64,000 nucleotides of DNA from Lysinibacillus sp. B2A1 (GTDB lineage Bacteria; Bacillota; Bacilli; Bacillales_A; Planococcaceae). The translations under genes and the position numbers were made by a program. The stretch's first letter is position 1. The number at the start of each line of letters is the position of its first letter. Location: the NCBI GenBank assembly GCA_002973635.1, contig CP027224.1:3048501-3112500 (forward strand), given 5' to 3'. This document shows, in pieces, positions 8,400 to 16,814 of this stretch. Below the pieces are notes generated by a model. The model was given only the letters and a program-made list of their open reading frames with translations, did no database searches and had not been told where the DNA came from.

Positions 8400-9047
8400 T
8401 TAAAAGCCCTTTGCAGCTTCCTTCAAGCCGAGTACGACGTCTAATTGCTCCTCATACTTATCTTGCGTTGTATACTTACGATTCAATTCAATATGTGCTA
8501 GCATTTTCTCCACTAGCTTTGTATACGAAAAATCCGGTTGCTCAAAAATATCAATATAACCCGGCTCATCTCGGTGTCGAATACGCCAATGCCCATTCCC
8601 ATCCTGATACGCATTCGCTATAATCTCCTGTACCGCCACCTGCGTAAACATAACTATGTGTTCCTTCAACGACAGCCCACTCACATAGCTTTTCACCGAC
8701 TGTGGTGCATCCTTTGGGAAAATTCCATTATCCATATTCGCCTCTGCTGCCTGAGCCTCTGCCGCTGCATTCACTCTCTCTAGCGACCCTTGATGACCAC
8801 TTAGCTCTTTCATATAACGCTCATAACCAATCAAATCGCCTTGCCTGAAAGCGACAATCGCGTTATGCTCGAGTTCAATCATTTCTTTAAACGATAACTC
8901 GCGCACTTCCTCATTCTGACCATTATCACGCTGCTCTGCTGCCTGCTGCGTCGCAACAAGTAGATTACCAAAATCCGCATCGTATCCTTGCTTCGCCACC
9001 TGCGGATAAATATTCATTACCCTATCTTGTAACGCTTGCATCTTCAT
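8400..9047 (-). CDS. Hypothetical protein (215 aa)
   Basis: I do not recognise this protein. It is helical, acidic and soluble, with no signal peptide. Residues 45-110 are rich in Ala, Glu and Gln (AAAEAQAAEANMD), suggesting a coiled coil or helical bundle, and the C-terminal third is Tyr/Asp/Glu rich. Its codon use is visibly more G+C-rich than the small AT-rich orphans on both sides, which suggests a different history. The ribosome binding site is modest (GGTGTGAATGG). A terminator follows it, so it is probably monocistronic. Confidence 0.65.
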   Translation of the reverse strand: MKMQALQDRVMNIYPQVAKQGYDADFGNLLVATQQAAEQRDNGQNEEVRELSFKEMIELEHNAIVAFRQGDLIGYERYMKELSGHQGSLERVNAAAEAQAAEANMDNGIFPKDAPQSVKSYVSGLSLKEHIVMFTQVAVQEIIANAYQDGNGHWRIRHRDEPGYIDIFEQPDFSYTKLVEKMLAHIELNRKYTTQDKYEEQLDVVLGLKEAAKGF

Positions 9048-9565
9048 CCATTCACACCTACCAATAATATATTAACTATTATATACATCGACAAACACAC
9101 AATAATGTCCATATGAATTAGAAATCCTTTTTAAAGAATTTAGTGATTATATTTATTTGTTTTATACAAATCAAATACAAATAACGTTTCCAAATCAAAG
9201 TTTGGAGAGAGCGCGAAATCCAAGAAATGCTGTTAAACCAACATTTATTGGATTTTACTTTGAATATTGTTTATACATCTTTTTAAGCAAATATATAAAC
9301 AGTGCTACGATAGTACTTTTCAAGATTATGCAGAGTGTGTTATCTGAATAAAAACTTTGTATATTGACGCTTTAAAACTGCATTTTTTTATTGTTCCTAT
9401 ACTTCAATTACAGGGCCTTTTATTCTTGAAAAGGGATTGTACCTTCTTCTGCTAAAGGGCTATTTTATTGAATAACATTTTTGTGAAATATTACTAATAT
9501 GTACTTCAGGAAGGTTATGCCTCAATGTTTGGAACTCCTACCAATTAATTTCGTTACGCTTAGAA
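9048..9565. other. Intergenic region with palindrome and repeat copy E
   Basis: No gene is called. It contains the palindrome CCAAATCAAAGTTTGG (9190-9205) and repeat copy E (9411-9480). A 64-codon open frame spans the palindrome but has no ribosome binding site and was rejected. Confidence 0.5.
9411..9480 (+). repeat. Dispersed repeat copy E
   Basis: The hairpin-like GGGCCTTTTATTC/GAAAAGGGA is followed by AAAGGGCTATTTTATTGAAT and AACA. The palindrome module is not joined to this copy, but one lies 206 bases to the left. Confidence 0.6.
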
Positions 9566-9820
9566 ATGGAAAATTATTGTGAAAAAATGAAAAAGTATTT
9601 AGGTTTAATTTCAATAATAGTACTTACTACATTGTTTTTTCTACCAAACGATTGGAAGATAGAAACTTTAGGAATTCTTTTAGGCTTATTCCTGGCAATA
9701 AAAGCCCCGAAAGGAATATGGAAAACTGTTGCTTATGTTATTTACACAATTTGTATCTTATTATTGTTATATTTAGTGATTATGGGTATTTTAATGGCAG
9801 GTCTAATAAAAATTGATTAA
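9566..9820 (+). CDS. Small membrane protein (84 aa)
   Basis: Three hydrophobic segments (about residues 12-27, 35-45 and 54-80) separated by short polar turns indicate an integral membrane protein. The ribosome binding site is unclear. The ATG at 9566 or the one at 9587 (MKKYLGLISII) could be the start. The family was not recognised. It sits among the dispersed repeats with other small orphan genes and is followed by a remnant frame and a hairpin repeat. Confidence 0.5.
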   Translation: MENYCEKMKKYLGLISIIVLTTLFFLPNDWKIETLGILLGLFLAIKAPKGIWKTVAYVIYTICILLLLYLVIMGILMAGLIKID

Positions 9821-9877
9821 AGAAAATTGCGAATATTTTGAAAGTGTCTTCTTCAAGTAACGGAGTGTTAAAGTGAA

Positions 9878-9937
9878 ACAAGGATTTATAAAGCATACAT
9901 CAAAGTTTGGGACACAGAAAAAAATGATCTTCAACAA
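9878..9937 (+). pseudogene. Degenerate copy of the 4597-4842 gene start
   Basis: The frame reads TRIYKAYIKVWDTEKNDLQQ, close to ATKIYNVYINKP ... VENLQQE of the gene at 4597. It then runs straight into repeat sequence. This suggests a duplicated and truncated paralogue. The similarity is short and judged by eye. Confidence 0.35.
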
Positions 9938-9951
9938 TCGGGCGCAATACA

Positions 9952-10040
9952 CAGGTAGAAAATAATCAAACATTTTTATAAAAACTATCAATATTAAATC
10001 CACTCATTTTGACTAATTTTTTTTTCAAAATGACTGGGTT
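9952..10040 (+). repeat. Paired repeat with terminator-like hairpin (copy 1)
   Basis: AGGTAGAAAATAATCAAAC at 9952 is followed by TTTTTATAAAAA and then a hairpin, CTCATTTTGA ... TCAAAATGACT with a T run. An almost identical arrangement occurs at 16273-16366. It may serve as the terminator of the small membrane gene. Confidence 0.6.
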
Positions 10041-10279
10041 TCTTTTATTATCTATAAAACTATAAAAAAACATTTGTAGCTTATTTTTCATCTTTATTCA
10101 TGAGCTACATCAGAAGCTTATCTTAATAAAAAAACAGTGGAACTCTTTACTTTTATTGAAATGATGGTAGTATAAAACTCCGGTTTATTATAACTAGAAA
10201 GGAATATTTTTCACAGTAATTCTTTGTATACTCTGATTCCGTTCTTTTTATTTACACTATCTACTTGACGGGAAGTAGT

Positions 10280-10387
10280 TCAAACTGTATTACTTGCAAT
10301 ATTTAAATGTTTTGCAATTTGTGCGATCCTTAAACCTCGCTTTTTTAATGGGTGAATCACAATATATAACACTAACTTCTCCTTCAT
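10280..10387 (-). pseudogene. Truncated helix-turn-helix protein (transposase-like start)
   Basis: On the minus strand, GGAGG precedes an ATG at 10387. It encodes MKEKLVLYIVIHPLKKRGLR then IAQIAKHLNIASNTV and a stop. The helix-turn-helix pattern resembles the N-terminus of IS21-type transposases or a small regulator (usual form: G-L-S-I-x-x-I-A-x-x-L-G-I-S-x-x-T-V). It is only 35 codons long and decayed beyond the stop, so it is treated as a remnant. Confidence 0.5.
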
Positions 10388-10488
10388 TGATACAGCCTCC
10401 TATAAACAGAATATTTCTAGTTTATAAGATTTGGCGAATTTTGGCGAAAAGTGTTCATTCGATTCAAGCAGTTTCTGTTAATTCTATT

Positions 10489-11415
10489 TTAGCTGTTACA
10501 TTCATCTTCTTTTTCATATACATCGAGTAAAAGAATACTTACGATATACTGATTATCTTGAATCCATTGATTATAAATTCCACCATGTTCTTCTACAATT
10601 CTTTTCACATTTTTAATTCCTATTCCCTCGAATCGTCTATTCTTTCGAGTTTGAAGCTCCGAAGTATCAAATACATTTGAAATTTCTATAAGTAGGTTAT
10701 TATCAAATTGTTTGATAATAAGTGAAATCTCTTTTTCTTTAGAATTAGATAAACGTAAGACTGCGTTTATAGAATTATCTATTAAATTTCCTAGCACAAC
10801 TGCAAAAATATCAGTATCTAATTTAATCTTTTCAGGAAAGAAAGATTTAACGTTTAAAGTTATTCCATTGCTTTCAGCAATAGATATTTTTTCATTCAGA
10901 AGATAATTTAGCACATAGTTATTTGTAAAATAATAATCAATGTGTTCGATTTTCTGTATCGAATTTTGAAGATATTTTTCAGCTCCAGTAGTATCTCCCT
11001 GACTTAACATCCCCATTAGAACCACGTATTGATTTTTCAAGTCATGCTTCATTGAATATAGTTTAGATTGTGAATCCTTTAGTTGTTTGAAAAATTTTAA
11101 TTCTGATTCAAATACCTTCTTTTGCGTTTTAGTTTTTTCAAGCTGTTCATAATATTTTCCGAGGGTTATATAAAGATATAGTATGCATAAATTCATATAA
11201 ATAATACAAGTAGCAATCAATATAAAAAGAAAATTAGGTTGATTAATAATTTGATTTTCAGGTAATACGGCAGTACTTACCAGAAATAGCGATATCACTG
11301 GTATAGAAAATGTTATCATTAGGGTAAAAATATTTATAGGACCCTTTAATTTGTACATTTGAAGAACGATAATTATCAAAAAAGCTACAGCCTGTAGCAT
11401 TAAAATTAAAGCCAT
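10489..11415 (-). CDS. AgrC-like sensor histidine kinase (short sensor)
   Basis: Membrane histidine kinase of the HPK10/AgrC type. I chose the ATG at 11415 because GGGGGGAGAGG ends just before it; a GTG 18 bases upstream is the alternative. The N-terminus has only three or four hydrophobic segments (about residues 1-105), whereas AgrC usually has six or seven, so the sensor is shortened. The catalytic part is intact: H-box YSMKHDLKNQ, N-box LGNLIDNSINAVL, and GIGIKNVKRIVEEHGG. It probably phosphorylates the LytTR regulator encoded 240 bases upstream. No AgrB or AgrD gene is seen, so the signal is unknown. Confidence 0.85.
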   Translation of the reverse strand: MALILMLQAVAFLIIIVLQMYKLKGPINIFTLMITFSIPVISLFLVSTAVLPENQIINQPNFLFILIATCIIYMNLCILYLYITLGKYYEQLEKTKTQKKVFESELKFFKQLKDSQSKLYSMKHDLKNQYVVLMGMLSQGDTTGAEKYLQNSIQKIEHIDYYFTNNYVLNYLLNEKISIAESNGITLNVKSFFPEKIKLDTDIFAVVLGNLIDNSINAVLRLSNSKEKEISLIIKQFDNNLLIEISNVFDTSELQTRKNRRFEGIGIKNVKRIVEEHGGIYNQWIQDNQYIVSILLLDVYEKEDECNS

Positions 11416-11653
11416 ACCTCTCCCCCCAGCCACAAAGAGAAAATTTGAATCATAAATTTTTAATCGTAATATATATAGAACGAATCAATAACTAAAAACA
11501 TAAATAGAAAATAAGTTTTCCAAAAGAAATACTCTCAAATTGGATTTGAGTCTCTTTGCTAACCTTAAAAAACTATAATGTAATGAAGATGATATTGATA
11601 AGAATAGATGGAAAATAGTTAAAGTTGAATAATTTAACGATATTTTCCATTCA

Positions 11654-12367
11654 TTATATTATGTCTCTTAACTTCATCAAAATTTGTTTTCTCGCATTAT
11701 CCTTAAATTTGCGACTTATTGGTATGTCAACAGTTTGTTTATCATTTAAAATAACAATAATAGTATTATTTCTAATTTGTTTTACATATCTAACATTAAC
11801 AATATACGAGGAGTGAACCTGTATAAAATTATCATTAACTTTGGATAAAAGGGCTTTTGTCTGAAGAATCGTTTCATATATATCAGAGGGTGTGTGAATA
11901 AGTACTTTCCTTTTATTTTTTTCAAAGTAAATAATTTCACTAAAAGAAAGGCTGTAAAAAACTTTGTTAAATGTAAACATAAATTTTGAATCATCTAAAT
12001 CTAAATATTTAATAGCGCGATTCAAGGTAGGATATAGTTTGTCTTTTGTTACTGGTTTTAAAATGTAATCAAAAGTGTTAACCTTAAAAGCCTTTTCCAT
12101 ATACTCTTTGAAATTTGTAATAAAGATAATTGGACAATTATAATTATTCGTTCTAATGGTTTCGGCAATCACTATTCCCGATAGATTTGGAAACTCAAAA
12201 TCTAAAATAAACAAATCATATGTATTTTCTTTAAGTAATTCAATTAAACGAAATGGATTGTAGAATATATCAATATCAAATAACGAGGAGTCATATTCTA
12301 ACATTAAATCTTCGATAGCTTTTGCAATAACTGGAACATCATCACAAATAGCAACTTTTATTACCAT
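11654..12367 (-). CDS. LytTR-family response regulator (AgrA-like)
   Basis: Cytosolic response regulator of 237 residues. The receiver domain (1-125) has acidic pocket residues in CDDVP, phospho-acceptor Asp in LFILDFEFP, Thr/Ser in IIFITNF and Lys in YILKPVTKDKL. The LytTR DNA-binding domain (about 135-237) shows YFEKNKRKVLIHT and FIQVHSSYIVNVRYVKQI. GGAGTG precedes the ATG. It lies upstream of, and with, the AgrC-like kinase, the reverse of the agr order. It is divergent from an ABC transporter operon that it may control. Confidence 0.9.
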   Translation of the reverse strand: MVIKVAICDDVPVIAKAIEDLMLEYDSSLFDIDIFYNPFRLIELLKENTYDLFILDFEFPNLSGIVIAETIRTNNYNCPIIFITNFKEYMEKAFKVNTFDYILKPVTKDKLYPTLNRAIKYLDLDDSKFMFTFNKVFYSLSFSEIIYFEKNKRKVLIHTPSDIYETILQTKALLSKVNDNFIQVHSSYIVNVRYVKQIRNNTIIVILNDKQTVDIPISRKFKDNARKQILMKLRDII

Positions 12368-12730
12368 CGTTTCACTCCTAAATTCTTACTATATTTGTCC
12401 TAGACAGTAACCTGAGACATTCTGAAAATGCTTGTCATTTTTATAGTTTACCACTTCTACCATTCTACAACTATCTTCCATAATCAGTTTAGTTAGACAG
12501 TATTATTAGAAAAGATCCTATTCTCTATCATTAGACTAGAATAGAAATAATGTCAACAATTACATATAATTTGCAGTTTGTTACACAAAAGAAAAATAGC
12601 TTAAAAATAGATTATTATTAAAACAAATATTTTAGTTATCTGAAACCATTAACGATGTTAAGTTCCTATTTGTTTAATTTAGAAACTGAAATTCTGTTAA
12701 TCAATACTAATTTCAAAGGAGATATTTATA
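12368..12730. other. Divergent intergenic region, possible LytTR-type direct repeats
   Basis: This 363-base AT-rich spacer must contain promoters for both the regulator/kinase genes and the ABC transporter. TTTAGTTATC (12631) and CGATGTTAAG (12653) place GTTA elements 22 bases apart, about 70-100 bases before the ATPase gene. LytTR regulators bind direct repeats spaced two helical turns apart, so this is a candidate operator only. No coding frame was found. Confidence 0.35.
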
Positions 12731-13468
12731 TTGACGAATACTACAAACAATATTGTTATATCACAATTATGTAAGCGACATGGAGAAAAAGATATTTTAA
12801 AAGATGTGTCATTTGAAGCGAAACAAGGGAGAATCACAGCCTTCCTTGGACCAAATGGTGCAGGAAAAAGCTCAACACTTCGTATTTTGTTAGGACTTGA
12901 TCGTTCAACAGGAACGGCAACTTTTGGTGGAAGTAACTATGTAACATTTAATACTCCATTGAAAGTGGTAGGAGCAGCATTTGACGGTATAGGTGGTACT
13001 CCTTCTAGAAGGGTAAAAACCCATCTGAAAATCATAGCACAAAGTAACAACATTTCTTTCCGTCGTGTGTCCGAAGTATTGAAAATAGTTGGTTTATCAG
13101 AAAAAAGCAAAGCTAGGCTGGGAACTTTATCATTGGGTGAAGGACAACGTCTTGGACTTGCAGTAGCTCTTTTGGGAGACCCTCAATATATTGTTCTTGA
13201 TGAACCAACCAATGGACTTGATCCAACAGGAATTCGCTGGTTTAGAAAATTTATTCGTCAGCAATCAGACATGGGAAAGACTATTTTGTTGTCATCACAT
13301 CTTCTTTCTGAAGTGGAAGCTGTGGCAGATGATGTAGTTATTATTAATCATGGAAAAGTAATAGCAACTGGTGAACTTCAGCATGTTATGAAAAATCTAG
13401 AGTCATTGGAAGATGTGTTCTTTTCTCTTACAGAAGAAGGTGAAGCAAAAGATGAAGACTTTTTCTAG
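12731..13468 (+). CDS. ABC transporter ATP-binding protein
   Basis: The start is TTG behind AAAGGAGAT. The 245-residue ATPase has Walker A GPNGAGKSS near residue 40, a signature-like LSLGEGQRLGL (LSGGQ variant), Walker B YIVLDEPTNGLDP and the switch His in LLSSHLLSEVE. It belongs to the BcrA/drug or peptide type that pairs with ABC-2 permeases. The next gene starts 17 bases before its stop, so the three genes are translationally coupled. Likely role is export of, or immunity to, a peptide antibiotic, inferred from neighbours. Confidence 0.9.
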   Translation: MTNTTNNIVISQLCKRHGEKDILKDVSFEAKQGRITAFLGPNGAGKSSTLRILLGLDRSTGTATFGGSNYVTFNTPLKVVGAAFDGIGGTPSRRVKTHLKIIAQSNNISFRRVSEVLKIVGLSEKSKARLGTLSLGEGQRLGLAVALLGDPQYIVLDEPTNGLDPTGIRWFRKFIRQQSDMGKTILLSSHLLSEVEAVADDVVIINHGKVIATGELQHVMKNLESLEDVFFSLTEEGEAKDEDFF

Positions 13469-14240
13469 AACCATACGATTTGAACTGCTAAAGATTTGTT
13501 CAAGTAGAGTGTGGTGGGTAATTTGTGCTTTAGTTGTCGTTATTCAACCATTACTTGCACTTATCTCTGCAAAAAGCTTCGCTGAGATGGGTTTAGACGC
13601 GACACCAGAAACTCACCCAGAATTAGCGGTAGCCTTACCTCCTTTGGATTATTTGGGATTTGATGTAGTACTTTTTGGGTTATTACCGATGGTTGTCTTT
13701 GGAGGAATTTTAGGGGCAAATGAATATAAACATCATATATTACGTACAACTTTGCTATGTCAAAGTAGTCGTAGTAAGGTTTTCTGTGGAAAAGTACTTG
13801 CACTTTTAATATGTAGTACATTTATATCATCTTTGACAATTTTTACTACTATTTCTATTGCGCATTTTGGTTTGGGGGAACTAGGATTACATCCATTTTA
13901 TTTAAGTACAATAGCTTGGCAGTTTATTGGCTTTTCAGTGTTGGAATGGATTTTACTAACAATACTTTCTTTTGGAATTGGAATGCTCTTTAGAAATGCT
14001 ATAGTACCTTTAGTATTTTTAATTCCTCAAGTTTACAATCTTGGGAATTATTTAGCGCAAAAATGGGGATGGGGGGAGTATCTTCCTGTGGCAGCAGGTA
14101 ATCTTCTTATTGCAATACCAACAGACCCTTTTGAACATGATCCATTAAAAGGCGGTATCGTACTGTTGATATGGGTGATATTAACTTTAATCACTTCTTA
14201 TTATGCTTTTATTCGTAATGATGTAGGAGGGAAATATTGA
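13452..14240 (+). CDS. ABC-2 type permease
   Basis: I placed the start at ATG 13452 (MKTFSRTIRFELLKICSSRV), giving 262 residues. An upstream in-frame start at 13413 would lie deep inside the ATPase gene. The MKT..RTIRFELLKI amphipathic start followed by a transmembrane segment is typical of ABC-2 permeases. Six hydrophobic segments are visible (about 20-40, 70-95, 110-140, 150-170, 180-200 and 235-255). It overlaps the ATPase gene and its TGA overlaps the next ATG. It forms the membrane channel together with the following permease. Confidence 0.85.
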   Translation: MKTFSRTIRFELLKICSSRVWWVICALVVVIQPLLALISAKSFAEMGLDATPETHPELAVALPPLDYLGFDVVLFGLLPMVVFGGILGANEYKHHILRTTLLCQSSRSKVFCGKVLALLICSTFISSLTIFTTISIAHFGLGELGLHPFYLSTIAWQFIGFSVLEWILLTILSFGIGMLFRNAIVPLVFLIPQVYNLGNYLAQKWGWGEYLPVAAGNLLIAIPTDPFEHDPLKGGIVLLIWVILTLITSYYAFIRNDVGGKY

Positions 14241-14959
14241 TGTACGCTTCGTTGCGTAGTGAAAAAACTAAATTTTTTTCTTTTGGTTGGTGTATTTTAG
14301 GTGTAATCGGAGCTATTATCGTTCCCTTACTCTTCTTATTAACATCCGATACACCAAAGATAGGGAGAGAGAAGGAGATACTTTCTCTTTGCTTGCAAGC
14401 CCTCTATTTAGGTCAACTAGGAATTATTGTTGCCAGTGCAAGTTATTTTGGACAAGAATATTCGCACTCTGTTCTAAGAACAACGCTTCTTACACAACCA
14501 TCAAGATTAAAATTATTATGTGCGAAATTTGTGAATATTACCATAATTATAGTATTTACAGGAATAGTTTCAAGTGTACTTAGTTTACTTGTTCTTTTTT
14601 TTCAACATGATCTGGAATGGACAGGTTCTTTAATGATACGGTTACTTGGAAGTACTTCTCTTGGCATACTTAGTTGGATTCAATTAGCTTGGATTACCTC
14701 TGCCTTATCTATTATGACAAAATCGCTTATAGCACCTATCGCTATTATGTTCCCGCTTATTTTGGGACTTAGCCAAATGTTGTTTACAATTTCTCAGTTG
14801 GCAAAATTTTTACCTACTCTTGCTACATTGAATCTTTTTTCAATACCAGCTTTAAATACCTTATTGGATAAATGGTCGGGGCTAGCGGTTCAATTTTCTT
14901 GGGCAGTATTATTTTTAATTATTTCTTCTTGGTTGTTTTCATATCGTAATGTTCGATAA
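14240..14959 (+). CDS. ABC-2 type permease, second subunit
   Basis: The ATG at 14240 shares its A with the preceding TGA and follows GTAGGAGGG. The 239-residue protein has about six membrane segments and shares with the preceding permease a LRTTLL(C/T)QPSR-like cytoplasmic loop (VLRTTLLTQPSRLKLL versus ILRTTLLCQSSRSKVF), so the two permeases arose by duplication. Together with the ATPase they form a bacitracin/lantibiotic-type transporter. A strong hairpin follows the stop. Confidence 0.85.
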   Translation: MYASLRSEKTKFFSFGWCILGVIGAIIVPLLFLLTSDTPKIGREKEILSLCLQALYLGQLGIIVASASYFGQEYSHSVLRTTLLTQPSRLKLLCAKFVNITIIIVFTGIVSSVLSLLVLFFQHDLEWTGSLMIRLLGSTSLGILSWIQLAWITSALSIMTKSLIAPIAIMFPLILGLSQMLFTISQLAKFLPTLATLNLFSIPALNTLLDKWSGLAVQFSWAVLFLIISSWLFSYRNVR

Positions 14960-14992
14960 TTTGGTATAGACATGATTCTATAAATAAAGTGC

Positions 14993-15033
14993 AATTATAC
15001 TGAAGATTTTGTTGCAAATTCTTCAGTATAATT
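14993..15033 (+). terminator. Terminator of the ABC transporter operon
   Basis: A 14-base-pair stem, AATTATACTGAAGA with TCTTCAGTATAATT and a 13-base loop, is followed by a T-rich stretch. Confidence 0.8.
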
Positions 15034-15551
15034 AAGTATTTTGTTTTAATGTAAAGATTCCTGAAAGACTTTTTTATGGATTACTAGAGGGCTTTCAAAT
15101 GGTTATAGAACAGTTGAGATTGTAGTGGACCACAGCCCTGAGTATGGAAAGATGAGTGTACATTTTAAGCTTAAACAACAAATGGATGCACATGTAATAT
15201 ATCGTGATATGCAATATTTATGTCAATAAGGCTTGGTATAAAAATTTACATAAATCAATCCCGCTCCCAACTGTTGTTTTCTAATAGAAAAGTCTTACCT
15301 GAATATTGATGATGATAAGCCAATAATTAAAAGTAATCTTATTTATCGTTTTCTAATTGGAGGAAATAACATAGATTTATTTCAGAAACAAATTACTAGC
15401 GTCACATTAAAATAGTTTAACGTAGTAGATGAAACTGAATTTTCTGTAACTATATTTAGATCAATCGCATGGATAAGTTTACACGAAAAACATCAGAACC
15501 TACTTTAACTTCAATCGTATTAAAGATAAAACGTGAAAGAGGTGGGCATAC
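15034..15551 (+). other. Intergenic region with a decayed frame
   Basis: The stretch 15062-15229 reads in two overlapping frames (PERLFYGLLEG, then RTVEIVVDHSPEYGKMSVHF ending VIYRDMQYLCQ and a stop), suggesting a frameshifted gene fragment of unknown family. Nothing else is recognisable up to the protease gene. Confidence 0.4.
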
Positions 15552-16211
15552 TTGAGTGCCGCATTAAAAGAAAAAAATAATGATGTCAATATAATTATAG
15601 GCTTTCTAGTCTTTTTTTACTTAGCTTGGACCATTAAAGAATTATGGTTAATCGAATACATATATTCATTGGGTGAAATAATATCCCCTCTATTAGAGGC
15701 ATTGGTTAAGAGTCTCATTTGGATTGTTCCAGTGTGGTTTTATATAAAAATTCATTTACATTCAGATCCAATCAGCCATCTAAAAATGAATGTTAATGTG
15801 AAGGAAGGTGTGTTTTGGGGAATTCTACTTTCGTTACTGTTAGGAGCCGGTTTAATTTTAGAAGCATTCATCTTTAATGGTGTTTCTTTTCATTTTTCAT
15901 TGTCTTTTGATGACTATCTAAATACTGTTCTAATGGCAGGGCTTGCTGAAGAGATTGTATTTAGAGGATTAATTTTACAAGAGTTCAATAAAAAATTAGC
16001 TTTTTGGAAAGCGAATATAATGACGGCTTTATTATTTTTAGTCATACATTATCCAATTTGGATATACAATGATATCATTTTTCAATTTGGTTCTCATATT
16101 TACGTTTTTCTTATTGGCTTACTATTTGGATTTGTTTTTAAAAAGACGGGTTCCTTATGGACTGTCATCTTACTACATGCATTTCATAATTATGTTCTTA
16201 GCATCATTTAA
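15552..16211 (+). CDS. CPBP (Abi) family intramembrane metalloprotease
   Basis: The start is TTG behind GAGGTGG. The 219-residue integral membrane protein has about six to seven hydrophobic segments. The diagnostic motifs are EEIVFRG (EExxxR), FLVIHYP and HAFHN near the C-terminus, which supply the metal ligands in this type II CAAX protease / bacteriocin-processing family. Such proteins are often found beside peptide signalling or bacteriocin genes, where they process peptides or give self-immunity, matching the nearby AgrC/LytTR and ABC genes. The actual substrate is unknown. Confidence 0.85.
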   Translation: MSAALKEKNNDVNIIIGFLVFFYLAWTIKELWLIEYIYSLGEIISPLLEALVKSLIWIVPVWFYIKIHLHSDPISHLKMNVNVKEGVFWGILLSLLLGAGLILEAFIFNGVSFHFSLSFDDYLNTVLMAGLAEEIVFRGLILQEFNKKLAFWKANIMTALLFLVIHYPIWIYNDIIFQFGSHIYVFLIGLLFGFVFKKTGSLWTVILLHAFHNYVLSII

Positions 16212-16239
16212 TCAAAAGGATTTATTATTAAGAGGAATT

Positions 16240-16275
16240 ATTCAATTAAAGGGCGCTATTCTTGAATAACATAGG
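16240..16275 (+). repeat. Dispersed repeat copy F
   Basis: TTCAATTAAAGGGCGCTATT followed by CTTGAATAACAT carries the AAAGGGC ... TTGAATAACA module alone, just after the protease stop codon. Confidence 0.55.
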
Positions 16276-16366
16276 TGGAAAATAATCAAACTTTTTTATA
16301 AAAATCTCATTCTTACCTAAAAAGAGTAACTCCATTTTGATCAAACTTTTTTCAAAATGGAGTTTT
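16273..16366 (+). repeat. Paired repeat with terminator-like hairpin (copy 2)
   Basis: AGGTGGAAAATAATCAAAC leads to ACTCCATTTTGA ... TCAAAATGGAGT (16329-16363) and a T run. It is the twin of 9952-10040. The hairpin bases differ between copies but pairing is kept. It probably terminates the protease transcript. Confidence 0.65.
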
Positions 16367-16814
16367 TGAAGTTGTTGTTAGATAAAGATTGAGGGATATT
16401 TTATTATAAAGGGGACTTCGACTTCTTGTTAGATTTCTTATTACTAGTTTAATGACTAAGATATATCGAGGTAAATCTTTTTTGTAGTAGTAAATTGGGT
16501 TAAATATTGAAGAAAACACATTTAAAGTCCAATATCTAGAGAAGACTCACTCAGGAATGCTACGAACAGTATCATTTAAAGGATTTAATTTTGTTCAAGC
16601 TCATTCAAATAACCAGGACTCAATATATGCTAAAGCAGAGCGACAGCAATAAGTGGCTTTATGTAAAGTGACAAAGTAGTTTTATGCATAAAATGTAGGT
16701 TAACAGCTGTAGAATTGTACCAACTATTTTATCCATTTAATGATGGTGAGTAACATGCTTATACTTTACTTTTCTTTTGAGGGAAGAAAATATTTAAAGT
16801 TCTACACTATTGCT
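16367..16814. other. Intergenic region without a supported gene
   Basis: Short frames exist (for example SGMLRTVSFKGFNFVQAHSN, then a stop at about 16652) but lack starts and ribosome binding sites. They may be relics of a lost gene. Confidence 0.4.

Larger units (their letters stand above)
9938..10488. other. Intergenic region
   Basis: Apart from the repeat (9952-10040) and the helix-turn-helix remnant (10280-10387) I see no gene. The stretch is AT-rich and non-coding in all frames. The leftward kinase gene ends at 10489. Confidence 0.5.

Noticed and set aside
9157..9351. 64-codon plus-strand open frame
   Set aside because: It spans the CCAAA palindrome, has no ribosome binding site and no recognisable protein features.
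10294..10530. 78-codon plus-strand open frame
   Set aside because: It is antisense to the helix-turn-helix remnant and to the kinase end, with no start signal.
12368..12730. AgrD or bacteriocin precursor gene
   Set aside because: No short frame with a start signal and a double-glycine or AgrD-like pattern was found here or at 11434-11653 and 14960-15551.
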